Part shown: in pieces, positions 46,299 through 56,459 of the stretch
How the letters are laid out: every line of letters begins with the position of its first letter
How positions within the stretch are numbered: position 1 is the first letter of the stretch
NCBI GenBank assembly: GCA_030180135.1
Contig: CM058240.1
Coordinates: 1,493,001-1,557,000, forward strand
Source: Orychophragmus violaceus
Taxonomy: Eukaryota > Streptophyta > Magnoliopsida > Brassicales > Brassicaceae
DNA: 64,000 nt
Reading direction: 5' to 3'
Notes under the pieces: generated by a model
The model's input: the letters and a program-made list of their open reading frames with translations, nothing else
Told to the model about the DNA's origin: nothing
Database searches by the model: none
Position numbers and translations under genes: made by a program

Positions 46299-46781
46299 AT
46301 GGGTTGCTTCACTTGCTTCGACGGAACCAAAAAGCAACAGCGTAAGGAAGAAGAGAGACAAGCCTCCGCCGAAGCTCGTGCCAGAGCCGCCGAAGCTGCC
46401 ATGCGAAGGTTTTCTCTCTTTCATCTCCTTCATCCAAATTCGAATCTCATCAATTGAAATTTGACCTTTTAGAATTATTAATCTTTGATTTCTTAATTCC
46501 CTAAAAATATGTTTGGATTATTGAGACAGAACTCTGAAATTTGTATGCAATTTTTGTTGTGTTTGTGTGTGAAACACAGACAAGAACAGTTTGAAAAGTC
46601 AGCAGCTGGAAGAGCTGCACAAGCTCAATTACAGAAAATGGCTAAAGAATCAGCTAATACTAACAAAGGAGAGCCTGTTCTTAAGGTGTTGTTTCCTTCA
46701 AACTTTTTCCTCAATTATGTATTATCAAGCTATATTTTTTTGCTTAATCTTTCCTATAAATTGCAGTGGCAAATGACGTAG
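46299..46781 (+). CDS. Small conserved protein with N-myristoylation/palmitoylation-type start (At5g63905-like)
   Basis: Three exons, 46299-46408, 46580-46685 and 46767-46781 (the last only five codons), encode 76 aa. The start MGCFTCFDG has Gly2 and Cys3/Cys6, suiting N-myristoylation plus S-acylation and membrane tethering. The rest is a charged Ala/Glu/Arg/Gln helix (KEEERQASAEARARAAEAA) ending GEPVLKWQMT. Overall size, acylated start and final W resemble the animal small VCP/p97-interacting protein (SVIP), but I cannot show homology. Function unknown. Its place next to the PHD gene fits Arabidopsis. Confidence 0.8.
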
Positions 46782-46949
46782 CGTTGGGATCGGGTTTGTA
46801 AAAATTGTGTGCTTCTCAAGGTTTGCTTTTTTTTTTTTTTTTATATGTGAAATGAAATTGGAAGGCTTAAATTCTTCTTTACTCATGTAATTATCTTCTG
46901 ATTTTGCAAAAAAAAAACAGAGCAACAAGTTTGTAGTATGTGATAAATA

Positions 46950-47690
46950 TTAAGATAATCTCTCTGTTTCATTGGAACTTACAATAAAGTTTGCATCAAC
47001 CTGGGAATCTCAAGTATGAGCCGATAGCTCTAGTTCATCAGCTTGCTTGAGAGCTTTAGATTAATTTGTGCATTTGTGATTTATGGAATTCCTGAGAGGT
47101 TTTAGAGTTCTTCAATGACTCTTTATCTTCTAAATAGCTTCAGGATAACTATGCATGTTTGGACCCGTTCCTGCAAAAGGTCATGCCAAGCTTTATATTG
47201 CATTTTCTTGGCATATCTGAAAATTTTGTTTATGTAAATCAGGCTTTGGCATTTTAACCGGATTCGAAAAACCAAATCCGAAATAACCGAGAAAAATGAG
47301 ATTCGGTTTGTTAGCATAAACCGAATAGTTTGTGTTTTCATTATCTGTGGTTACCTGATCCGAACCGATATCAAACCGAGAACTGATGGAAACTATTGAG
47401 TATCTGAAAATATACTATTTATCAAAAATATTATTTATCAAAAATATTAGTTATGTGTAGATTTAAAATAATCAAAACACTTCGAAATTTATTTACAAAT
47501 ACGAAAAAAATGCTATAATAAATTGCTATAATAAAAGTTGATGTATCCATCTGATAGTGTAGATTCAGAATCATCCAAGTTTTGGGGAAAAAAAATCGGT
47601 TTGGTATTGCTAGTGTATCAATAATAAAATCTTTACTTTGTTTGGGAAAAATATCGATTTGGTATGATTGTTGTCGTCATACATTTTAAG
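46950..47690. repeat. Spacer with TTCGGTT-type repeat island 10 (about 47240-47400)
   Basis: ACCGGATTCGAAAAACC, CCGAAATAACCGAG, TTCGGTTTG and GAACCGATATCAAACCGAG lie in 47240-47400. The rest is AT-rich with short direct repeats of AAAAATATTA. No gene. Confidence 0.5.
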
Positions 47691-47945
47691 GTGTTGAATG
47701 TCTATTAGCTTCTTGTTGTATTTCCTATATAAAACATTTTCTATAATGTAATGTTTCAATAATAAAAAAGTGTTAAAAAGTTGATGGAAGGTGTCTAATT
47801 TAGTTAAGTCTAACATTCAATCCAAGGCAAAAGATATAGAAGCTATATGTTATGTTATTCCATGTTAAGAGTTGTTAGCTCTGCAATATATATCATGTGG
47901 CATCGATCTTTACATCACAAAATATATCAAGATTTGTTCCACCAC

Positions 47946-49526
47946 CTATTCCGTTAGGTTTGACTCACCAGACTCTTCTCTAACCTTCAAAAACTTATGG
48001 CACATCACAGTCCCAACAAAATCAAGTGTCCCATGTTTCACAAGCTCCAACCTCTCCCAACTTTCCATCACCTCAAACCCAAACCGCTCAGTCCAAGTAC
48101 TCACAACCTCTACTGCAGCCGGTAAGACCAATCTACAAACTCCCATTCTAGACATTTGTTTCTCAAGCTCATCCATAAGCAGTCTACACATCCCACTTCT
48201 CCTGTGATTAACCAATGTCGCCACCAAAGGGATCTCAGCTACATCTTTATCAACTCTCATTGCCGCTACAGTAACAGGTTCATTGTTCCTCTCAATCAAA
48301 ACCGTGTAAAACCCTCGTCCCACTCCATTACCGTCTTTCCTGAATATCAATTCTTCAACAAGATCTCTCCCAGAGAAAGGGTCTTTTGTAGGTTCAAATC
48401 CTTGGTGAAGTATCTCAACAGCAGAATCTAGCTTAAAGATTTGTTCATCATCATAATGTTCATCATCATTCGGAGCTCTCATTAAGGTCCAAACCAAACC
48501 CTCGTCTCCAACTACAATCTTACGTCCTTGAAGTTCTTGAAGAGTTGTAAAGACACTACTGCATTGTCTACTACAGAACCAACCCTTACATGAAACAAGA
48601 AAAGGCTCTTCCTTTAAACACTTAAGATGGAATCTTCTTTGACATTGTTCACAAGTCATCAACTTGCTGTTCCCTGAAGTTTTAATCGATCCACAGATAT
48701 CACAACAGCAGCAAGGACAGAACCAGAGCTCTTCATTGGGAAGTTTCGAGAAACCGAGGCAAGTATGGTGGAAAGCTGATGGACAGCCATCACAAAGAAG
48801 TAACTTTCCACCTCTATGACAAACACAACAGACATCGCAATTCTTCTCTGGACCATAATCTTTCCTCCAGAATTTTACAAACTCTTTCTCACAGTTTTTG
48901 TTCTTCTTCTCCATTACTTGTAAGACCTTCTTCAGTGACTTCTCAAACTGAGGCCTTATCTCGCCGTTAAACGGCGCCGTATCAGACGAGCGATTCTTCT
49001 CTTGGTTCAGCGTCACATTAAACGCTGCCGTTTCGATGCCATTCACTCTCTTCTTCTTCTTCTTCAACACATCAACATTGACAGTCAAATCAGACGAGCG
49101 TTTAGTCACATTAAACGGTGCCGTATCACAATCACTCACTCTCTTCTTCTTCTTCTTCTTCGGGGTTGAGCCATTAACATCGCAATCCACGACTCTCTTC
49201 CTTTTGATGGATTCAGATTTGGGATGTCTCGAGTCGTCGTCTTCGTTGACACAGCTCATACAAGCTGTAGCTAAAGAGTAAAACCATCTTCCTTTTGGAG
49301 ATTTATAGCGTAACTCTCGTCCCTTTCCTTTCCGAAAGTAAGCGAAAACCCAACCAAGAGATGAGAGATGTTTCTTCGCCTTCGTCGAAATCTCTGACCG
49401 TTGATGAGTTCCTTTCGCCGTCGTGTTTCCCGGTTGTACAATGGAAAGCCATTGTCGGACTGATTCTGGGTTCGATTCAGGTTCTACACTGATGAAATCA
49501 CATGAATCCTTGAAATCATCATCCAT
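47946..49526 (-). CDS. PHD-finger / GNAT acetyltransferase-like nuclear protein, copy 1 (At5g63900 type)
   Basis: Intronless, 526 aa. The N-terminal 100 residues include a conserved block that looks nucleic-acid or chromatin related (RYKSPKGRWFYSLATACMSC). Lys-rich stretches (KKKKKKR near residue 125) suggest nuclear location. Two zinc fingers follow: a PHD finger (CCVCHRGGKLLLCDGCPSAF ... CPCC) and a Cys-rich extended finger (CDICG ... CEQCQRRFHLKC ... CSRQC). Residues about 380-480 are a GNAT fold (FYTVLIERNNEPVTVAAMRV, RRSGMCRLLMDELEKQM, RFGFEVM). Plant members of this architecture are chromatin regulators; acetyltransferase activity is unproven. It is transcribed away from HDH. Confidence 0.92.
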   Translation of the reverse strand: MDDDFKDSCDFISVEPESNPESVRQWLSIVQPGNTTAKGTHQRSEISTKAKKHLSSLGWVFAYFRKGKGRELRYKSPKGRWFYSLATACMSCVNEDDDSRHPKSESIKRKRVVDCDVNGSTPKKKKKKRVSDCDTAPFNVTKRSSDLTVNVDVLKKKKKRVNGIETAAFNVTLNQEKNRSSDTAPFNGEIRPQFEKSLKKVLQVMEKKNKNCEKEFVKFWRKDYGPEKNCDVCCVCHRGGKLLLCDGCPSAFHHTCLGFSKLPNEELWFCPCCCCDICGSIKTSGNSKLMTCEQCQRRFHLKCLKEEPFLVSCKGWFCSRQCSSVFTTLQELQGRKIVVGDEGLVWTLMRAPNDDEHYDDEQIFKLDSAVEILHQGFEPTKDPFSGRDLVEELIFRKDGNGVGRGFYTVLIERNNEPVTVAAMRVDKDVAEIPLVATLVNHRRSGMCRLLMDELEKQMSRMGVCRLVLPAAVEVVSTWTERFGFEVMESWERLELVKHGTLDFVGTVMCHKFLKVREESGESNLTE

Positions 49527-49666
49527 ATTCTTCGGATGGATGATCTTACAAATTTCCAGAGTTAGGGTTTATGAGACTCTCCGGCGTAGGGTTTAAAGAA
49601 AGGAAAAATCTCTCTCGATTAGTGTTTATAAGGTACGCCGTCTTTTTGTTTCCATTTTTTATATAG

Positions 49667-50565
49667 TTAACGTTTAATATAATTACAAATTAATACATGA
49701 AATGACAATATAAATATTAATTTAATTATTTTGTAATATGATCTTAGTTGGAGATAATACACCAAAGGAATTCATAATGAAATTGTCAACGCTGTATAAA
49801 CTTTGTTTTATTAATTTTTTTATATCTCAGTCATTTTTTACTGAATAATTATTCATTTATTAAATTGTGTTTAATTAATTTTATGATTTTAATGATTTTT
49901 GTATAAGTTGATTTTTAATAAAAAAATTTAATAATTAAAATAAAAGTCACATTTTTCATAGTTTTTATGAAAATCATACTTTCAAAATTTTTAAAAATGA
50001 CAGTCACAGTTTTCACAACCAAAATCTCTACACTTAAAAATTTACAGTCACAGTCAACAATTACAATCCTTACCAATCACAGCCTATATTCTCTATCCGA
50101 CATTGTGTTTTCGCTGATCAATACAAAAGACACTTTCTGACTGATTATGTGCTTCTGATTGTTTAGGTTGCTTGAGAGCATGGCCAATTTTCAAGACTTA
50201 GAGTAACTGCAACCACTCTATCCGAACTTCCAACTCCACACGAGTTACTGGCAAGTGCTAGAAGTCTATCTAATACGAGGTAGCCTTTATCAAATGTTTA
50301 TTGCTATTTCTTTCGAGCTAATGTTTGAGTTTTTAGCATGTTTAAAAATGTTTCTACTTTGTTCATGTTAATGGGTTTCATGTGACTTCTAATCCCAACA
50401 TAAATGAAACATAAACAGATTTAGCACATACAATTGAGTTTCTAGCATTTAAGATCGTATATTTCGAGTAGGTTTAGTCCACAATTTGCGTTGAAGCTTA
50501 TACAATTGATATAATCGTCGATGGTAACGAGGATAAAGATATTAACTGATTCTTTTTATATATTT
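49667..50565. mobile_element. ~0.9-kb stretch present in unit A but absent from unit B, bounded by direct repeats
   Basis: TTTTTATATAGTTAACGTTT near 49656 and TTTTTATATATTTAACGTTT near 50553 flank it. Unit B has a single such site near 56353 (TTTTTATATAGTTTTAATG). An insertion with a ~20-bp target duplication, or a deletion in B between repeats, would both explain it. No coding, terminal repeat or poly(A) was recognised. Confidence 0.45.
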
Positions 50566-51031
50566 AACGTTTATTTGGCATGAATTTTACCGGATCGGTT
50601 TAATTAATTCATATATCAGATATTTTAATTTTTCGGTTCAGTTTTGGTATCTTATATTTTGGTTTGGTTCTTTCGACTTTGAATAATATGTCAGGCTAGG
50701 TTTTTCGGTTCGGTTCGATTTTCATTTTTAAAATATAGAAATATAAAAGGGAAAACGCTCATTTAATTCCCCAACAATTTCCAATTGACAATTTTATTCC
50801 CCAAGTATTGGCAGCGTATAATTATTCCCCAACAAAACGTTGACTTCGCAAATTAGTGATTAATGAAGTCAACCGTTATGTCTTAACTCACGCCGTTACT
50901 CTTATTTTTTAAGTCGGGAAATATAAACCTTCACCAGCGAGCTGTTCACTTCATTCCCAAATTGCAAACCCTAAATCATAGAAGAAGGTGAAATAAAGAA
51001 CAACACAAAATCGAAAAATCCTTACCCAGAG

Positions 51032-51325
51032 ATGGACGGATCCTCCTCGACGACCCAATGCTGTTTGAAGGCGAAATCTGTAAGTGGTTTTTCTCTTCTA
51101 TTCTTCCCATATGTCTGTTTTCGTTTTGCTGAAATTATTGGATTGAAACCGGAATGTAGAAGGATATAGGCTGAATGTGTAGAAAGGAATTTGAAAATTC
51201 ATCACATGTAAAAATAAGTTGTCATGTTGGTGCTTATTCTCTGTGTTGGTGTCCTAGCTTTTGTAATCATATACCACATCATCTTTGGCCAAATTGGTGA
51301 GAAGAGTCTTGTATTTGGTACCTAG
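51032..51325 (+). pseudogene. Remnant of a GRF-type zinc-finger / C-terminal membrane-anchor gene carried by the MULE
   Basis: The first exon (51032-51079) reads MDGSSSTTQCCLKAKS and ends at GTAAGTGG. The zinc-finger core is missing. The 3' part resumes after an AG at about 51160 as AECVERNLKIHH with three in-frame stops, then an open tail VVMLVLILCVGVLAFVIIYH ... GEKSLVFGT with a stop (51218-51325). Short GRF-finger proteins with a terminal membrane helix are frequent in Brassicaceae MULEs. Confidence 0.6.
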
Positions 51326-51578
51326 ATAGTTCATTTGGGTTGTGGTTGTACTCTTTGACAATGTTAAGTTTATGTTGAGACAATGTTAAGTTTCATGTTT
51401 AGACAATGTTAAGTTTTTTGGGACAAAGCATTTGTACTCAATTGCATTACAAAAACCAACTTCATAGAGTATTAGCAATCGATCCTATCAAGTGCATGAC
51501 AACCGATTTAGTACATAACAAAAACTAAAACAAGCATCATCCAAAAAACATAGTGTCAACATAGATAGGTGCTTCAAG

Positions 51579-52326
51579 CTACGGTCTTATAAAAAAATGC
51601 CAAAGCTTCATCGTGTATGGCCTGCTCTCTGCCTCGGCTTCATCATCATCATCTGATAATGGATCGGGTATGGCTTCATCGTTCCAAATGTCATCACCAC
51701 TATCATCAGCTTCTTCACCTGCATCACCCCCATCACCATCTTCACCAACATCTCCAAACTGAGATCGCATTTTACCCTCTGAACAGATTTCCACATTCAC
51801 AAACTCGTCATCATTGGTTTCATCCAACTCAGGTTCAACCTCTCTATATCCAGACGCATCCTCGTTAATAGCAGGGCAATCATCTTCTTCCATCCCAGAA
51901 TCATCTGAACCCGTCTCATGTCTTCCCAAACCCGCATTCTCATCACCACCATTACCTCTTTCTTCTACATTGTCCTCATTACTAGTTCTATAAAACAAAA
52001 CATATTATAAGCTAAAATCGATCATAACATACACCATATAAACTCAATTAAAGTGCACTTAACAACAAAATTCACCAAAAAAGCTAAAAGCGGAAATACC
52101 TCTCGGGTTGAATGTGATTTTCCATCTTTGGCTCAGACTCGATTTGGGCTGCTGTATCGGGAATTTGAGGGTCTAAGTCTTGTATTTGCGGTTCTGAATC
52201 GGGGATTTGAGGGTCTAAATCGGTGATTTCAGGTTCTGCTCGGTGAGTCGAATCTTCTCTTCCTTCGGTCTGTGGGTTTTTTCGAACAGACTTCTTGCGA
52301 CGCTCCGTCCACATAGTTCTAGCCAT
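51579..52326 (-). pseudogene. N-terminal fragment of a MULE transposase (mudrA-type)
   Basis: Exons 52326-52100 and 51987-51579 join in phase to 211 aa. The first exon is Arg/Lys-rich, then repeats of DPQIPD-like units. The second is very acidic with IWNDEAIPDPLSDDDDEAE, the block that commonly precedes the DNA-binding part of plant mudrA proteins. The ORF stops right after it, so DBD, DDE and SWIM zinc domains are missing. The breakpoint faces the GRF remnant, consistent with one internal deletion removing both gene cores. Confidence 0.65.
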
Positions 52327-52619
52327 GCTTGCGACGCCTATTCACCTTATCCCAGAATCGATCGATCTCTTCTTCGATTTCTCCACTGGAAATCGCCTTC
52401 TAGGGGTTTTCAATTTGGGAATTTTGTTTCTGGGTAATAAAATCGCGACGGGTTTCTTTAAAGAGTTACGTCGTGAGTTAAGACATAACGGTTGACTTCA
52501 TTAATCACTAATTTGCGAAGTCAACGTTTTGTTGGAGAATAATTCTACGTTGTCAATACTTGGGGAATAAAATTGTCAATTGGAAATTGTTGGGGAATTA
52601 AATGAGCGTTTTTCCAAAT

Positions 52620-53135
52620 ATAAAACCATTTAGGTATTTACAAAATTCGAATCAGTTTAGGTTTGATTCTTTCAGGTTTTTTTCAGTTCTACTCGGATGG
52701 TATCTAAAAACCGGCCAATACCCAAACAAATCGGATTTGATTCAGTTACAATTCGATTTGGTTCTTTCGATTAATTTCGAATAACTTCGGTAAAAAATTG
52801 GATAATTCATGTAAAATTCTAGGTAATTCAAATAAAATTGAGTATTTTCATATACTATTATTAAAAATATTTAGGTTATTTTAGATAATTCGGTTTTTAT
52901 TATTTTATATAATATTTGATTAATTTGATTATTTTGTTATTTTAAATCAAAATATAATTAATGTTTTGAGGTATGAAAATTATATTTTGGTCGGTTTAGA
53001 TATTCATTCGGTTTTCGATTTAGTTTGATATTTCAGATATGAAAATTACGAATCTTGTGAATATTTTTGTTTTTTTTTTCGGTTTTAATTCGAATATGGT
53101 TTTTTCAATTCGGTTCGGTTTTCAATTTTTATGCC
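52620..53135. repeat. TTCGGTT-rich repeat island 11/12, homologous to 61250-61800
   Basis: Upstream of the truncated HDH copy. The same order of words (CATTTAGGTATTTACAAAAT, ATTCGGTTTT, TTTCGGTTTTCAATTTTATG) is present upstream of the complete HDH, so the island predates the segmental duplication. The MULE inserted into it: its left part is at 50580-50740. Confidence 0.7.
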
Positions 53136-53206
53136 AATGCTTACCCAGGCCATGTAGTTAAAAGGTCAGCCTGGCTTCCTCCGTCCCTTTTCGCAATCCG
53201 GGAGAA

Positions 53207-54289
53207 ATGTCATTCGATCTGTCTCGTCTTTCCCTCCCTTCTTCGCCTCGTCTCTCCATTTCCACTCACGCTGCTGCTAGGAAAGGTACGAATTGTGTCT
53301 GGGTTTTTCGAATTGAGAATTTCTGGGATTCATTCGATTCAAGTTCTCAGCTTTACCAAATGCAAAATTGCGTTTTTTACAGGATACATTAGGTGCTCGA
53401 TGAAGTCGTATAGATTATCTGAACTTAGTTTCTCTCAAGTTGAAAATTTGAAGGCACGCCCTCGTATTGACTTCTCCTCCATTTTCACCTCTGTAAGCTC
53501 TCTCTCTCTCTTCTTGCTTGAGAATTTTGTGTCCACTTATCTTATCAATGACATGAGCTTGTACTATCAGGTTAATCCAATCATCGACGCAGTTCGTAGC
53601 AAAGGAGATATTGCTGTCAAAGAGTAAGTCTTTTAGTTTCATTCTGAATGGAAACCATTTTAACTTGCTTCTGTTTCAGATACACTGAAAGATTTGATAA
53701 AGTCCAACTCAATAAAGTGGTGGAAGATGTGTCTGAGCTTGCTATCCCTGAGGTACTAGATTAACACTGTTTGTTTACAAAGTTTTGAAGGCTCTTTATG
53801 TGTAGTAAATGAGTTTCCTTTCTGTCTTTTGTGTATTCAGCTTGACTCCAAAGTCAAAGAAGCATTTGATGTTGCGTATGACAACATTTATGCATTTCAC
53901 TTGGCTCAAAAGTCAACTGAGAAAAGCGTTGAGAATATGAAAGTAAGTTTCTTCAATCACACCTATTAGCTACTTAAGTCTTTAGGTTCATTTTTACTTG
54001 TTTTGTTTTCTTAGGGTGTTAGATGTAAAAGAGTGTCAAGATCTATTGGGTCTGTAGGTCTTTATGTGCCTGGTGGAACAGCTGTTTTGCCATCTACTGC
54101 TTTGATGCTTGCAATTGTAAGCTCTCTCCTGTTTAATACTTTTGTTTGGACTCATTCCTCTTGTAGCAATGCAATAACATGGTCTTTCTTTTTCTTTGAT
54201 TCCTCTCTCAGCCTGCTCAGATTGCTGGATGTTGTATGTCTATTAGCTTCTTGTTGTATTTCCTATATAAAACATTTTCTATAATGTAA
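53207..54289 (+). pseudogene. Histidinol dehydrogenase, 3'-truncated duplicate ending in a chimeric exon
   Basis: Exons 53207-53285, 53383-53492, 53571-53623, 53680-53752, 53841-53942, 54015-54116 and the start of exon 7 (54212-54228) match the full gene at 61891 almost residue for residue, with all splice sites intact. Exon 7 then crosses the duplication junction. The frame stays open through 20 novel codons (CCMSISFLLYFLY...) to TAA at 54287-54289, giving about 198 aa. It lacks the GPGNQYV, AGPSEVL and EHGPDSQ active-site regions, so it cannot be a functional dehydrogenase. Called a pseudogene on loss of the catalytic half, not on stop codons. Confidence 0.85.
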
Positions 54290-54540
54290 TGTTTCAATAA
54301 TAAAAAGTGTTAAAAAATAGTTGATGGAAGGTGTCTGATATAGAAGTTATATGTTATGTTATTCCATGTTAAGGTGTTGAATGTCTATTAGCTTCTTGTT
54401 GTATTAGCTTCTTGTTGATGGAAGGTGTCTGATATAGAAGTTATATGTTATGTTATTCCATGTTAAGAGTTGTTAGCTCTGCAATATATATCAAGTGGCA
54501 TCGATCTTTACATCACAAAATATATCAAGATTTGTTCCAC

Positions 54541-56106
54541 CTATTCCGTTAGGTTTGACTCACCAGACTCTTCTCTAACCTTCAAAAACTTATGGCACAT
54601 CACAGTCCCAACAAAATCAAGTGTCCCATGTTTCACAAGCTCCACCCTCTCCCAACTTTCCATCACCTCAAACCCAAACCGCTCAGTCCAAGTACTCACA
54701 ACCTCTACTGCAGCCGGTAAGACCAATCTACAAACTCCCATTCTAGACATTTGTTTCTCAAGCTCATCCATAAGCAGTCTACACATCCCACTTCTCCTGT
54801 GATTAACCAATGTCGCCACCAAAGGGATCTCAGCTACATCTTTATCAACTCTCATTGCCGCTACAGTAACAGGCTCACCGTTCCTCTCAATCAAAACCGT
54901 GTAAAACCCTCGTCCCACTCCATTACCATCTTTCCTGAATATCAATTCTTCAACAAGGTCTTTCCCGGAGAAAGGGTCTTTTGTAGGTTCAAATCCTTGG
55001 TGAAGTATCTCAACAGCAGAATCTAGCTTAGAGATTTGTTCATCATCATAATGTTCATCATCATTCGGAGCTCTCATTAAGGTCCAAACCAAACCCTCGT
55101 CTCCAACTACAATCTTACGTCCTTGAAGTTCCTGAAGAGTTGTAAAGACACTACTGCATTGTCTACTACAGAACCAACCCTTACATGAAACAAGAAAAGG
55201 CTCTTCCTTTAAACACTTAAGATGGAATCTTCTTTGACATTGTTCACAAGTCATCAACTTGCTGTTCCCTGAAGTTTTAATCGATCCACAGATATCACAG
55301 CAGCAGCAAGGACAGAACCAGAGCTCTTCATCGGGAAGTGTCGAGAAACCGAGGCAAGTATGGTGGAAAGCTGATGGACAGCCATCGCAAAGAAGTAACT
55401 TTCCACCTCTATGACAAACACAACACACATCACAATTCTTCTCTGGACCATAATCTTTCCTCCAGAATTTTACAAACTCTTTCTCACAGTTTTTGTTCTT
55501 CTTCTCCATTACTTGTAAGACCTTCTTCAGTGACTTCTCAAACTGAGGCCTTATCTCGCCGTTAAACGGCGCCGTATCAGACGAGCGATTCTTCTCTTGG
55601 TTCAGAGTCACATTAAACGGTGCCGTTTCGATGCCATTCACTCTCTTCTTCTTCTTCTTCAACACATCAACATTGACAGTCAAATCAGACGAGCGTTTAG
55701 TCACATTAAACGCTGCCGTATCAGAATCATTCACTCTCTTCTTCGGGGTTGAGCCATTAACATCGCAATCCACCACTCTCTTCCTTTTGATGGAGTCAAA
55801 TTTGGGATGTATCGAGTCGTCTTCTTCGTTGACACAGCTCATACAAGCTGTAGCTAAAGAGTAAAACCACCTTCCTTTTGGAGATTTATACCTCAACTCT
55901 CGTCCTTTTCCTTTCCGAAAGTAAGCGAAAACCCAACCAAGAGATGAGAGATGCTTCTTCGCCTTCGTCGAAATCTCTGACCGTTGATGAGTTCCTTTCG
56001 CCGTCGTGTTTCCGGGTTGTACAATGGAAAGCCATTGTTGGACTGATTCTGGGTTCGATTCCGGTTCTACACTGATGAAATCACATGAATCCTTGAAATC
56101 ATCCAT
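54541..56106 (-). CDS. PHD-finger / GNAT acetyltransferase-like protein, copy 2
   Basis: Intronless, 521 aa, about 97% like copy 1 by eye. Differences are mostly in the Lys-rich linker (PKKRVNDSDTAAFNV here, with a shorter K tract) and scattered substitutions (STLPDEE for SKLPNEE, RNGEP for RNNEP). Both zinc fingers and the GNAT block are intact. The upstream region again faces an HDH gene, but is now separated from it by a 4.7-kb Helitron. Confidence 0.92.
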   Translation of the reverse strand: MDDFKDSCDFISVEPESNPESVQQWLSIVQPGNTTAKGTHQRSEISTKAKKHLSSLGWVFAYFRKGKGRELRYKSPKGRWFYSLATACMSCVNEEDDSIHPKFDSIKRKRVVDCDVNGSTPKKRVNDSDTAAFNVTKRSSDLTVNVDVLKKKKKRVNGIETAPFNVTLNQEKNRSSDTAPFNGEIRPQFEKSLKKVLQVMEKKNKNCEKEFVKFWRKDYGPEKNCDVCCVCHRGGKLLLCDGCPSAFHHTCLGFSTLPDEELWFCPCCCCDICGSIKTSGNSKLMTCEQCQRRFHLKCLKEEPFLVSCKGWFCSRQCSSVFTTLQELQGRKIVVGDEGLVWTLMRAPNDDEHYDDEQISKLDSAVEILHQGFEPTKDPFSGKDLVEELIFRKDGNGVGRGFYTVLIERNGEPVTVAAMRVDKDVAEIPLVATLVNHRRSGMCRLLMDELEKQMSRMGVCRLVLPAAVEVVSTWTERFGFEVMESWERVELVKHGTLDFVGTVMCHKFLKVREESGESNLTE

Positions 56107-56281
56107 ATTCTTCGCAAGGATTCGAAGATGGATGGATGATCTTACAAATTTCCAGAGTTCAAGGAGGGAGTCAGCTGTGAACTATTTAGGGCTTATGAGA
56201 CTCTCCGGCGTAGGGTTTATTAATTTGTTTACTCGTTTTGTGTTGAGAGAAAAAGAAAAGCTCTACCCCAATTAGTTTTAT

Positions 56282-56344
56282 AAGGTGCGCCGTTTTTATT
56301 GCTCAAAAAAAAAAAAAAAAAAAAAAAAAAGGTGCGCCGTTTTT
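56282..56344 (+). mobile_element. Ultra-short retroposed tail with 16-bp target duplication; empty site known
   Basis: AAGGTGCGCCGTTTTT at 56282-56297 recurs at 56329-56344. The insert is ATTGCTC plus about 24 A. Unit A has a single uninterrupted copy at the same place (AAGGTACGCCGTCTTTTTG near 49630), so the insertion came after the segmental duplication. The TTGCTC-A(n) end is shared with 38772-38792. Confidence 0.9.
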
Positions 56345-56459
56345 TTGTTTCTATTTTTATATAGTTTTAATGTTTTTTTTGCATTTTTTTCCCATTCGGT
56401 TCAATTATTTCAGACTAGATTCTGGCCCGTGCGTTGCACGGACATTGTGTTAGAAGAAT

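Larger units (their letters stand above)
50749..52615. mobile_element. Internally deleted Mutator-like element (MULE), 1867 bp
   Basis: Terminal inverted repeats of about 155 bp (50749-50903 and 52461-52615) begin GGGAAAACGCTCATTTAATT and GGAAAAACGCTCATTTAATT and are about 95% alike by eye. The target duplication AAATATAAAA is at 50739-50748 and 52616-52625. Unit B shows the unoccupied site (ATAGAGATATAAGAATTATT near 61255). Contents: a broken GRF-type zinc-finger gene on plus and the first part of a mudrA transposase gene on minus; the catalytic region is gone. Confidence 0.92.
47692..54229. repeat. Segmental duplication unit A (PHD-acetyltransferase gene plus 5' part of HDH)
   Basis: Left edge: homology to 54230 onward starts at TGTTGAATGTCTATTAGC. 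Right edge: HDH exon 7 stops after ATTGCTGG and continues directly into the unit B start. Gene order and orientation are the same in both units. Confidence 0.9.

Noticed and set aside
47872..49492. Plus-strand ORFs over the PHD gene
   Set aside because: Antisense shadows, repeated identically over copy 2 because of the duplication.
52320..52620. Plus-strand ORFs of 60-66 aa at the right MULE end
   Set aside because: They lie opposite the mudrA first exon and inside the TIR, with no domain or splice support.
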